A DNA stretch of 22,768 bases from Gemmatimonadales bacterium (GTDB lineage: Bacteria > Gemmatimonadota > Gemmatimonadetes > Gemmatimonadales > GWC2-71-9): the NCBI GenBank assembly GCA_013003805.1, contig JABDII010000268.1:1-22768 (forward strand). Direction: 5' to 3'. Position numbers and translations under genes: made by a program. Position 1 is the first letter of the stretch. Every line of letters begins with the position of its first letter. The notes beneath the pieces were generated by a model. It was given only the letters and a program-made list of their open reading frames with translations, had not been told where the DNA came from and made no database searches. Shown here one piece after another: positions 14,197 to 21,028 of the stretch.

Positions 14197-14690
14197 GCGC
14201 TGCCTACAAGGTTCGGGTGAGCAAGGACTACCTCACTTTTGCGTCCGCCCACTTCATCACGTTCGAGGGGCACAAGTGCGAGGCTCTGCACGGCCACAAC
14301 TACCGAGTCGCGGCTACCGTTGAAGGCGCTCTCGATCCCGAGTGCCAGTTCGTGGTCGATTTCGGTGTGCTCAAGACGGCACTTCGCCGGCTGGTGGCGG
14401 ACCTCGATCACAAGGTCCTGCTCCCGACCGAAAACCCCAAGGTGGATCTGCGGAACGAGGGCGATCGCATGGCCGTGGATTACCTGGGGAAGTTCACCTA
14501 TCTCTTTCCCACAAGCGACTGTGCGACGCTCCCGATCGCGAATACGACCGCGGAGGAGCTCGCGGCCTATTTCGCGGGGGAGATCCGACAACGCCTGGTG
14601 GAGGACGGGTATACCAACCTCACCGTCTTGGAAATCGAGGTGGAAGAGAGCTTCGGCCAATCCGCCACGTATCGTGAAACCCTCGCCTAG
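14193..14690 (+). CDS. queD: 6-pyruvoyl/6-carboxy-tetrahydropterin synthase family enzyme (QueD/PTPS)
   Basis: A 165-residue member of the QueD/PTPS family, which converts dihydroneopterin triphosphate. QueD makes 6-carboxytetrahydropterin for queuosine; PTPS-III enzymes make the folate precursor 6-hydroxymethyl-dihydropterin. Zinc ligands are His20 (ASAHF), His33 and His35 (HGH). Catalytic Cys29 stands in CEALHGH, and the Asp72-His73 pair in DLDHKVL; EVEESFGQSATY near the end is also typical. Glu30 sits three residues before HGH, the position of the PTPS-III glutamate, so both signatures coexist. The neighbouring pabB and pabA favour a folate role, but queuosine is not excluded. The GTG at 14193 is chosen because GAGG is seven bases upstream; the frame upstream to 14022 does not look like the family. 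Confidence 0.85.
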   Translation: MSAAYKVRVSKDYLTFASAHFITFEGHKCEALHGHNYRVAATVEGALDPECQFVVDFGVLKTALRRLVADLDHKVLLPTENPKVDLRNEGDRMAVDYLGKFTYLFPTSDCATLPIANTTAEELAAYFAGEIRQRLVEDGYTNLTVLEIEVEESFGQSATYRETLA

Positions 14691-14732
14691 GCGAGGGCGC
14701 GACGTCCTCCCGATTGCCTCTCGATCCCCCCG

Positions 14733-16223
14733 ATGAGCCGCGCCCTGCGACCGCTGGTCGAGGGCGTGGCACCGCCGCCTTCCCCCGAGGAGGCGTGTAG
14801 CCGGTTTCTCGATCTACCTTTCCTCCTCTTTCTGGACAGTGCGAGCGCGGGTCATGACCGGGGGCGGTTCTCCTTCCTCGCGGCGGATCCCCACATGGTG
14901 GTCCGCAGCAAGGGGCCGGTTACCTCGGTTTGGAAGCGCGGATCGAGGGTGTGGCGGGCCGCGCCGGGCGGGGCGCTTCGCACCGTCGAGCTCGTGCTCA
15001 ACGGACTCGCTGCGGAAAAAGTGGCAGGCCTGCCGCCGTTCCAGGGAGGTGCTGCCGGCTACCTCGGGTACGAGTACGGAGGCCGGCTCGAGCGGCTACC
15101 CCCGCCGCCTTGCGACACCCTCGCCCTGCCGGACATGGTCATCGGGATTTACGACTGGGTCCTGGCTTGGGATCACGTCACCAACCAGACGTGGATTATC
15201 TCAACCGGAATCCCCGAAACGGGACCGCGCCGTGAGGCCGCTGCCCGCGATCGGCTACGGATGGTCGAGGCACGGCTTTCGGGTCCCACGAGGAGCCCGG
15301 GTGAAGCTCCTCACCGACGCCGGCGTTCCTCAGTCGAGAGCTTTCCGGTTCCCGACGTTTCCGGCGGCGGCGCTCTGGGGTTGCGGTCGAGTTTCAGCCG
15401 GGAGGGCTATTGCGAGGCAGTTGGCCGAGTGCGGGAGTATATTCTCGCCGGCGATATTTTCCAGGCCAACCTCTCCCAGCGCTTCGAGATCCCCCAAGAC
15501 CGATCACCCTTCGCTGCCTACCGCCGGTTGCGACAGCGGAACCCCGCTGCTTTTTCCGCCTATTTCGTAACCGGAGAGTGTGCGGTGCTGTCCGCCTCAC
15601 CCGAGCGTTTCCTCAGCCTGGATTATGCGGGTCGGGTCGAGGCCTGTCCGATCAAGGGAACCCGACCCCGCGGACAGACCGCGGAAGAAGATGAGGCGCT
15701 CTCCTCCGCGCTGCTGGCGAGTGAGAAGGACCGTGCCGAGAACGTCATGATCGCGGATCTCTTGCGGAACGACCTCTCCCGCGTCTGCCGACCCGGTACG
15801 GTGCGGGCTACGGCACTCCTCGAGCTGGAAAGCCATCCGACGGTTCACCACCTGGTTTCGACGATTGTCGGTGAACTCGACCCGCAATTCACCGCGCTTC
15901 ACTTGGTCCGCGCAACCTTCCCCGGCGGATCTATCACGGGTGCGCCCAAGGTGCGGGCCATGGAGATCATCGCCGAGCTCGAACCGACGGCCCGGGGGGT
16001 GTACTGTGGCTCCATCGGCTACCTCAGTTTCACCGGCGAGATGGATCTGAACATCGCCATCCGGACCGGCGTCCGTGTTGGGGATACCTTCTATTTCCAG
16101 GCTGGTGGTGGCATCGTCGCGGACTCAGAACCCGACGCGGAGTACCGGGAGACGCTCGACAAGGCACGTGGGTTGATCGACGCCTGCCGGGGCGCACCCG
16201 TGCCCATCGAGTTGGCGCGATGA
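14733..16223 (+). CDS. pabB: Aminodeoxychorismate synthase component I
   Basis: A 496-residue chorismate-binding enzyme that, with a glutamine amidotransferase, converts chorismate to 4-amino-4-deoxychorismate on the way to para-aminobenzoate and folate. The diagnostic PIKGTRPRG contains Lys308, the lysine found in PabB rather than TrpE, where the place is usually Ala. Other motifs are GDIFQANLSQRFEI, SASPERFL, EKDRAENVMIADLLRNDLSRVC, HHLVSTIVGEL, FPGGSITGAPKVRAMEII and GGGIVADSEPDAEYRET. The N-terminal half is shorter and more divergent, as usual. It starts 42 bases after the QueD-like gene; no SD is seen before the ATG at 14733. The stop overlaps the pabA start by four bases (ATGA). Confidence 0.93.
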   Translation: MSRALRPLVEGVAPPPSPEEACSRFLDLPFLLFLDSASAGHDRGRFSFLAADPHMVVRSKGPVTSVWKRGSRVWRAAPGGALRTVELVLNGLAAEKVAGLPPFQGGAAGYLGYEYGGRLERLPPPPCDTLALPDMVIGIYDWVLAWDHVTNQTWIISTGIPETGPRREAAARDRLRMVEARLSGPTRSPGEAPHRRRRSSVESFPVPDVSGGGALGLRSSFSREGYCEAVGRVREYILAGDIFQANLSQRFEIPQDRSPFAAYRRLRQRNPAAFSAYFVTGECAVLSASPERFLSLDYAGRVEACPIKGTRPRGQTAEEDEALSSALLASEKDRAENVMIADLLRNDLSRVCRPGTVRATALLELESHPTVHHLVSTIVGELDPQFTALHLVRATFPGGSITGAPKVRAMEIIAELEPTARGVYCGSIGYLSFTGEMDLNIAIRTGVRVGDTFYFQAGGGIVADSEPDAEYRETLDKARGLIDACRGAPVPIELAR

Positions 16224-16867
16224 TTCTGCTCATCGACAACTACGATTCCTTTGTCTACAACCTCGCTCGGTACGTGCGCGAATTGGGCGAAACGCCTCTC
16301 GTGCGCCGGCATGATACCGTCTCCTGTGCCGACATCAGCGCACTTGCCCCGACACATATCATTATTTCTCCCGGACCTTGTACCCCCGATGAGGCCGGAA
16401 TCTCCACCGAGGTGGTTCGCCAACTGGGGGCAGACATACCCCTTCTTGGGGTCTGTCTAGGCCACCAATGCATCGGTGCTGCTTACGGCGCAGACATTGT
16501 ACGGGCGAAGCGGCCTATGCATGGCAAGACGTCTCGAATCACGCATGCGGGCACCGGCATCTTTGCGGAGGTTCCGAGTCCATTTTTCGCGACCCGGTAT
16601 CACTCTCTCGTTATTGATCCATCCAGCGTGCCGAGAGAGCTCGAGGTGATCGCCACTGCGGAGGACGGCGAAATCATGGCGGTGCGCCATTGCTCCCACC
16701 CGATCGTGGGGCTCCAATTTCATCCGGAGTCGGTGCTGACCGAGCATGGGTATCGCCTCATCGCCGCGTTTCTCGGCCTGGGGGCGGATCTCCCGCTTCA
16801 GATCGGGGCAGACACCTACCGGCCCCTCGCTCGTGACGGGGATGGAACGCAGAGGTTCGGGGTCTAG
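16220..16867 (+). CDS. pabA: Aminodeoxychorismate/anthranilate synthase glutamine amidotransferase component
   Basis: A 215-residue class I glutamine amidotransferase that supplies ammonia to PabB. The triad is Cys79 (LLGVCLGHQ), His168 and Glu170 (LQFHPESV). The start MILLIDNYDSFVYNL and PGPCTPDEAG at 51-60 are typical of PabA/TrpG. In many bacteria one such subunit serves both PabB and TrpE; no trpE is nearby, so that cannot be judged. The last 30 residues or so go beyond the usual family end. ATGA overlap with pabB implies translational coupling. Its TAG stop shares the palindrome CTAG with the stop of the convergent phosphofructokinase gene. Confidence 0.94.
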   Translation: MILLIDNYDSFVYNLARYVRELGETPLVRRHDTVSCADISALAPTHIIISPGPCTPDEAGISTEVVRQLGADIPLLGVCLGHQCIGAAYGADIVRAKRPMHGKTSRITHAGTGIFAEVPSPFFATRYHSLVIDPSSVPRELEVIATAEDGEIMAVRHCSHPIVGLQFHPESVLTEHGYRLIAAFLGLGADLPLQIGADTYRPLARDGDGTQRFGV

Positions 16868-17943
16868 TCTCCGAGACTGATCTCGAGTTCTCGGGCGGTG
16901 CATACCGTGTCGCTCTCGAGCGGTACGCGCTTGATCCGGCTCACCACGTCATCGAGTGGCAAGCGGACGATGGATTGCGCGGAGAGCCCCACCATGCATC
17001 CGAAGTCTCTGTGGGCGACCGCCCGAACGGCGGCGGCACCGAGGCGAAGTGCCAGGAGGCGGTCGAACGTCGTTGGCGTGCCACCACGCTGCAGGTGCCC
17101 CAGCACGAGGCAGCGGGTCTCTTTCCCGGTACGCTCGGCGATCGCCTGGGCCACTTGATTGCCGATCCCCCCGAGGCGCTCCGCACTTCCTGCCTTTCGA
17201 TCCTCCCGCACGACCTGGGTGCCGCCCTTCGGCACAGCACCCTCTGCCACGACGACGAGACTGAAGCGCCGCCCGCGTGATTCTCGCAGACGAACCTTGT
17301 CACACACCTTTTCGATGTCGAACGGAAGTTCCGGAATCAGAATGACGTCCGCGGTGGCGGATATTCCGCTATGGAGCGCTATCCATCCAGTATTCCGCCC
17401 CATCAATTCAATCACCATGACCCGGTCGTGGCTCTCGGCGGTGGAGTGGAGCTTGTCGATAGCCTCCGTCGCTGTACTCACTGCGCTATCGAACCCGAAC
17501 GTCTGCTCAGTTCCTGATACGTCGTTGTCGATCGTTTTGGGCACCCCGACGATGGGCAGGCCCTTCTTCCAGAGGCGATGTGCGATGTGGAGGCTGCCCT
17601 CGCCGCCAATAGCAATCAGCGCGTCCAAGCCTCGTTCACGAAAGGCCGCTATGAGCTCGTCGGAGCGATCCTCCTCGATCTCGGCCCCATCGGCGCCTTC
17701 GGAAACCCATCGGAACGGATTGCCGCGATTGGTGGTTCCGAGAATGGTCCCCCCCAAGTGGGTGATGCCACGTACATCCTCGCGACCCAGAGGGACAACG
17801 CCCTCGCCGGTGAGGAGGCCGCGGTATCCGCGGCGGATCCCGAAGGTCTCCCATCCTCGGGAAAGAGCGGTAAGCACGACCGCACGTATGACTGCATTCA
17901 GCCCGGGGGCGTCGCCACCCCCGGTGTTGACTGCTAAGCGCAC
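16864..17943 (-). CDS. pfkA: 6-phosphofructokinase, actinobacterial-like type
   Basis: A 359-residue phosphofructokinase of glycolysis, phosphorylating fructose 6-phosphate. Landmarks are GGGDAPGLNAVIRA (8-21), GGEGS (113-117), PKTIDND (135-141) with catalytic Asp139 and Asp141, and VIELMGRNTGWIA. The phosphoryl-donor position after GGE is Gly116, as in ATP enzymes, while Lys136 is found in PPi enzymes and in some ATP enzymes. The GGEG plus PKTIDND pattern recalls actinobacterial PfkA proteins, which include both ATP- and PPi-dependent members, so the donor is not settled; I favour ATP. The Mg-binding Asp of E. coli GGDGS is Glu115 here. The GTG at 17943 overlaps the last base of the selenoprotein stop (TAGTG), implying coupling to that gene. 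Confidence 0.9.
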   Translation of the reverse strand: MRLAVNTGGGDAPGLNAVIRAVVLTALSRGWETFGIRRGYRGLLTGEGVVPLGREDVRGITHLGGTILGTTNRGNPFRWVSEGADGAEIEEDRSDELIAAFRERGLDALIAIGGEGSLHIAHRLWKKGLPIVGVPKTIDNDVSGTEQTFGFDSAVSTATEAIDKLHSTAESHDRVMVIELMGRNTGWIALHSGISATADVILIPELPFDIEKVCDKVRLRESRGRRFSLVVVAEGAVPKGGTQVVREDRKAGSAERLGGIGNQVAQAIAERTGKETRCLVLGHLQRGGTPTTFDRLLALRLGAAAVRAVAHRDFGCMVGLSAQSIVRLPLDDVVSRIKRVPLESDTVCTARELEISLGD

Positions 17944-18173
17944 TAGCCTCGACCCCGCTTGATGATGGAAACCACCTCCCCCGGATCGGCGTGTCGGCCC
18001 AGCTTCTGTTTGGAGAAGACGAGCTCACCGTCTACTTCGACTTCAAATCGTCCACCCGAAGATTCGATCAGCTGGGTTTCTGCCTCGGGAAATTCCTGGT
18101 TCAGCTCAGCCGCCAGACCGGCGGCTCGTGGCTCGTAGTTTCAGACGACGCAGTATTCGATAGTGATCAGCAT
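17943..18173 (-). CDS. SelW/Rdx-family selenoprotein (in-frame UGA read as selenocysteine)
   Basis: Read through one in-frame TGA (18141-18143), this frame gives a complete 76-residue Rdx/SelW-type thioredoxin-like protein. It starts MLITIEYC, has the redox motif Cys8-Val-Val-Sec11 followed by NYEPRAAGLAAEL, then IESSGGRFEVEVDGELVFSK and GEVVSIIKRG, and ends at TAG. These are the usual landmarks of the family (I-E-Y-C-x-x-C/U-N-Y, GG-x-F-E-V, DGELVFSK). The family is thought to act as small thiol/selenol redox proteins. A SECIS-like hairpin follows the UGA (18108-18126). An earlier in-frame ATG at 18197 has AAGGA very close to it; I prefer the ATG at 18173 because family proteins begin right before the first strand, but its SD (GGAG, 11 bases) is not ideal. 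The stop overlaps the pfkA start. A sequencing error turning TGC into TGA is the alternative. Confidence 0.85.
18108..18126 (-). promoter_or_regulatory. Predicted bacterial SECIS element
   Basis: On the minus strand AGCCGCC (18126-18120) and GGCGGCT (18114-18108) form a perfect 7-bp stem with the loop GGTCT. The loop begins 21 bases after the UGA, inside the window known for bacterial SECIS elements, and the same GGUCU string occurs in the apical loop of the E. coli fdhF SECIS. It lies within the coding region, as bacterial SECIS elements do, and would recruit SelB-Sec-tRNA. Confidence 0.8.
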
Positions 18174-18215
18174 CCCGATGGTTTCTCCATGGTTCATGGT
18201 CCTTGCTCGGATCGA

Positions 18216-18244
18216 ATCGTAGCCCGCTCCTCGTGACCTGCCAA
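18216..18244 (-). promoter_or_regulatory. Candidate promoter for the selenoprotein-pfkA transcript
   Basis: On the minus strand TTGGCA (18244-18239) and TACGAT (18221-18216) are exactly 17 bases apart. Transcription would start near 18209, some 12 bases before the ATG at 18197 and 36 before that at 18173. It overlaps the Shine-Dalgarno of the divergent phosphofructokinase gene. Confidence 0.5.
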
Positions 18245-18255
18245 GGGAGACCCCG

Positions 18256-19560
18256 GTGAGAGCAAGAGAAGCTCCGATCCGAGTATCTTTCCCATTGCAC
18301 GCACTGCTCAGTGGATCGGATCCGTCATCCTGCCTTGGCGCTTCGCCGGGGGCACACGTGGCACACATCGCAACTCGGAAGGGAACAATCGCCATCCTGA
18401 CCGGAGGAGGCGACGTTCCGGGACTGAACCCGGCTATCCGGGCCCTCACCATCCGGTCGATTCGGGAAGGCTATCGCGTCCTGGGGATTCGTCGCGGTTG
18501 GGCGGGCTTGATCGAGCTCGACCCGGAGAATCCTGAATCCCAGCGTGAGCACGTGATCGAGCTGAGCATCGAGGCCGTAAACAAGGTCGGCCGTACGGGC
18601 GGGACCTTTCTCCACACGTCGCGCACGCGGCCGAGCCACGTGCCACGAGACAACCTGCCGAAACATCTCTCCAACAAGTACGACGGGGAGATCAACGACT
18701 TGACCGAGGAAGTGCTCTCGAATCTCAGTTACCTTGGCGTCGATACCCTCATACCGATCGGGGGCGACGATACGTTGTCATTTGGCGCCCACCTGCACCA
18801 GCTCGGTGTCCCGGTCATCGCGATCCCGAAGACAATGGACAACGATGTGCCCGGCACCGATTACTGCATCGGATTCAGCACGTGCGTTACACGCACGATT
18901 GAGATGACACACGCCCTGCGCACGAGCGCGGGGTCACACGAGCGATTTCTCATTATTGAGGTCTTTGGCCGCTATGCCGGTTTCACCTCCCTATTGCCGA
19001 CGATGGCAGGGGCCGCGAATCGATGTGTGATCCCCGAGTACACGTTTAGTATCGAGCGGCTCTGCGAGTTACTGGCCGAGGACCGATTCTCAAATCCGAG
19101 CCGATACAGCGTGGCGCTGGTCTCCGAAGGAGCACGGTTTGAGGGCGTCGAGACCGTCTACGCAGGCGAAGAGATCGATATGTACGGGCACAAGAAGCTG
19201 GGGGGGATCGGCGATCGCATCTCGCAGAAGCTCAAGGAGATCTCTCCCACGTTCAACCACGGACGAAGAATCAACGTCATCAATCAGCGCCTCGGTTACC
19301 TCGTTCGATGCGGGGACCCTGACGCCCTGGACTCGATGGTCCCAATGGCGTTCGGAAACCTGGCCATGGACCTGACTCTCTCCGGGAAGAGCGGCCGGCT
19401 GGTGTGCGTGCGGGAGGGGCGTTACGGAAACGTGCCGATCGAGGTCGTCACGAGCGAAAAGAAGGTCGTCAACGTAGAGAAATACTACAATACAGATCGC
19501 CTCCGGCCTACGTACCGGCGGTTCGACTCGAAGCCGCTTTTCATTATGACCAGCGAGTAA
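18256..19560 (+). CDS. Diphosphate-type 6-phosphofructokinase
   Basis: A second phosphofructokinase, clearly different from the one at 16864. Landmarks counted from the GTG at 18256 are TGGGDVPGLNPAIRA (49-63), GGDDT (169-173), PKTMDND (191-197) with Lys192, and VFGRYAGFTSL. Asp after GGD together with Lys in PKTMDND is the pair typical of PPi-dependent enzymes, which act reversibly in glycolysis and gluconeogenesis. The GTG at 18256 has AAGGGAGA five bases upstream, giving 434 residues but with an unusual 34-residue N-terminal extension. A GTG at 18358 behind GGGGG would start close to the family N-terminus (400 residues). I keep the first because of its better SD, with limited confidence. 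It is divergent from the selenoprotein-pfkA pair. Confidence 0.87.
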   Translation: MRAREAPIRVSFPLHALLSGSDPSSCLGASPGAHVAHIATRKGTIAILTGGGDVPGLNPAIRALTIRSIREGYRVLGIRRGWAGLIELDPENPESQREHVIELSIEAVNKVGRTGGTFLHTSRTRPSHVPRDNLPKHLSNKYDGEINDLTEEVLSNLSYLGVDTLIPIGGDDTLSFGAHLHQLGVPVIAIPKTMDNDVPGTDYCIGFSTCVTRTIEMTHALRTSAGSHERFLIIEVFGRYAGFTSLLPTMAGAANRCVIPEYTFSIERLCELLAEDRFSNPSRYSVALVSEGARFEGVETVYAGEEIDMYGHKKLGGIGDRISQKLKEISPTFNHGRRINVINQRLGYLVRCGDPDALDSMVPMAFGNLAMDLTLSGKSGRLVCVREGRYGNVPIEVVTSEKKVVNVEKYYNTDRLRPTYRRFDSKPLFIMTSE

Positions 19561-19752
19561 CCGCTCGCCCCTTTTGTGGCACCTGAAGCGCTACATCGGC
19601 CCCAGCGCGTCGTTCGTGATGGCGCGTGCCTCTGTGCCCACTCGGACCGGCCATGAATACCGGCAGTTGCACTCCGCCCGAGTGTGGGGCAACCTGAGGG
19701 GGAGGATGCCGGTGCCGGCCCACGTCTTCAGCCCATTCGCGAGGCATAACCC
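19561..19752 (+). other. Intergenic region with weak hairpins, no gene recognised
   Basis: These 192 bases contain no credible ORF, tRNA or T-run terminator. One possible structure is CACTC-CGCCC-GAGTG at 19670-19684, with GTTG (19666-19669) and CAAC (19690-19693) able to pair outside a five-base bulge. It matches no riboswitch that I know. It should hold the end of the phosphofructokinase transcript and the promoter of the DUF4015 gene. Confidence 0.4.
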
Positions 19753-21018
19753 TTGCAGCACACGCGACTTATCATGTCTTCCTTTCGGCCCGTCGCAGCT
19801 TCACTCCCGATGCTCTTGCTGGCAGCATTGGTCCTGGTTCCCAGCGTCCGGTCGCAGGCTTCCGGCTCGTGGGGAGATGAGCTGCCTGCGCTCGGCGTGC
19901 GAGCGTCTGATGCAAGCCGCCAGAGCGACGCTTTCATCGACTGGCCCGCCCCACCACTGGGCAGCCCGCCGGAAGTCGTCAAGGGCATCTACGTCAATGC
20001 CTGGGCGTTCGGCGATAAGCGCTTCTTCGAGTTGATCCGGTTGGCCGAGGCCACGGAAATCAACGCGTTTGTCATCGACATCAAAGACGACACCGGGTAC
20101 CTGACCTACACCTCCCGGGTACCGACCGCCGTTGACATCGGAGCCAATCAGCGTCGCCGAGCCCGTGACACGCAGGAGCGTCTACGCCTTCTCCATCAGA
20201 AAGGGATCTACCCGATCGCACGAATTGTCGTCGCCAAGGACCCGCTCCTCGCTGCAAAGAGGCGGGCGTGGGCGGTTTCACACCGCGATGGGGGCTTGTG
20301 GCGGGACCGGCTCGATTTCGCGTGGGTCGACGCCTTCAATGATTCGGTCTGGGTCTACGCCGGGCAATTGGCCGAGGAGGCCATTCGCCTGGGCTTCAGC
20401 GAAGTGCAGTTCGACTACGTCCGATTCCCGGACGAACCGAAGTCGCGGCTTGCATCGGCCGTCTTTCCGGCCCGCCGTCCCGATGAGACTACGCAAGACG
20501 GCGTGGTGCGGAACCTTCAGATCCTCAAGCAACACATGAAGCGAGCGGGAGCGCCGTTTACCATCGCCGTATTTGGCATGACCGCCAGCGCGACGGCGGA
20601 CGTGGGCGTGGGACAGGTTTGGGAGGATCTAGTAAGCAGCGCCGACGTGGTGCTCCCGATGGTCTATCCCAGCCATTACTACAACACGTTCTACGGCATC
20701 AAACGGCCGAATAGCGAGCCGTATCGGGTCGTGCGGTTTGCCCTTACGGACGCGGTCGAGCGGACCAAAGACATAGAGGGCGCCGCAGAGGTTCGACCGT
20801 ACCTCCAGGCCTTCACGCTAGGCAAGCCGCGCTACACACCGTTTCACATTCGGGAACAGATTCGGGCCGCGGAAGAGCTCGGCCTCACATCCTGGATTCT
20901 GTGGAACCCACGGGCGGTGTACTATCGGGACTATTTCCTGCCGAAACGCATACCGCAGATGGTGAAGGAACCCTTGGCGGATTCCACGACGGTCAAGGCA
21001 GGCATGGGGCTCGAGTAG
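19753..21018 (+). CDS. Secreted putative glycoside hydrolase, DUF4015 family
   Basis: A protein of 421 residues from the TTG at 19753. A signal peptide (core LPMLLLAALVLVPSVRSQA) precedes a DUF4015-type TIM-barrel domain that begins at VVKGIYVNAWAFGDKRFFEL. It continues with INAFVIDIKDDTGYLTYTS, GIYPIARIVVAKDP, FSEVQFDYVRFPDE, VFGMTASATADVGVGQVWED and VVLPMVYPSHY. The family is named putative glycosyl hydrolase, but the substrate is unknown and I infer only an extracytoplasmic, probably polysaccharide-related role. The TTG has GAGG eight bases upstream; the in-frame ATG at 19774 has no SD yet would also give an intact signal peptide. It is convergent with the aconitase gene, only ten bases between stops. 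Confidence 0.83.
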   Translation: MQHTRLIMSSFRPVAASLPMLLLAALVLVPSVRSQASGSWGDELPALGVRASDASRQSDAFIDWPAPPLGSPPEVVKGIYVNAWAFGDKRFFELIRLAEATEINAFVIDIKDDTGYLTYTSRVPTAVDIGANQRRRARDTQERLRLLHQKGIYPIARIVVAKDPLLAAKRRAWAVSHRDGGLWRDRLDFAWVDAFNDSVWVYAGQLAEEAIRLGFSEVQFDYVRFPDEPKSRLASAVFPARRPDETTQDGVVRNLQILKQHMKRAGAPFTIAVFGMTASATADVGVGQVWEDLVSSADVVLPMVYPSHYYNTFYGIKRPNSEPYRVVRFALTDAVERTKDIEGAAEVRPYLQAFTLGKPRYTPFHIREQIRAAEELGLTSWILWNPRAVYYRDYFLPKRIPQMVKEPLADSTTVKAGMGLE

Positions 21019-21028
21019 CCGGTCCCTG

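Noticed and set aside
17943..18173. Treating the TGA at 18141 as a true stop or the gene as a pseudogene
   Set aside because: Family sequence continues in the same frame for 65 residues to a proper TAG that is coupled to pfkA, and a SECIS-like hairpin follows the TGA.
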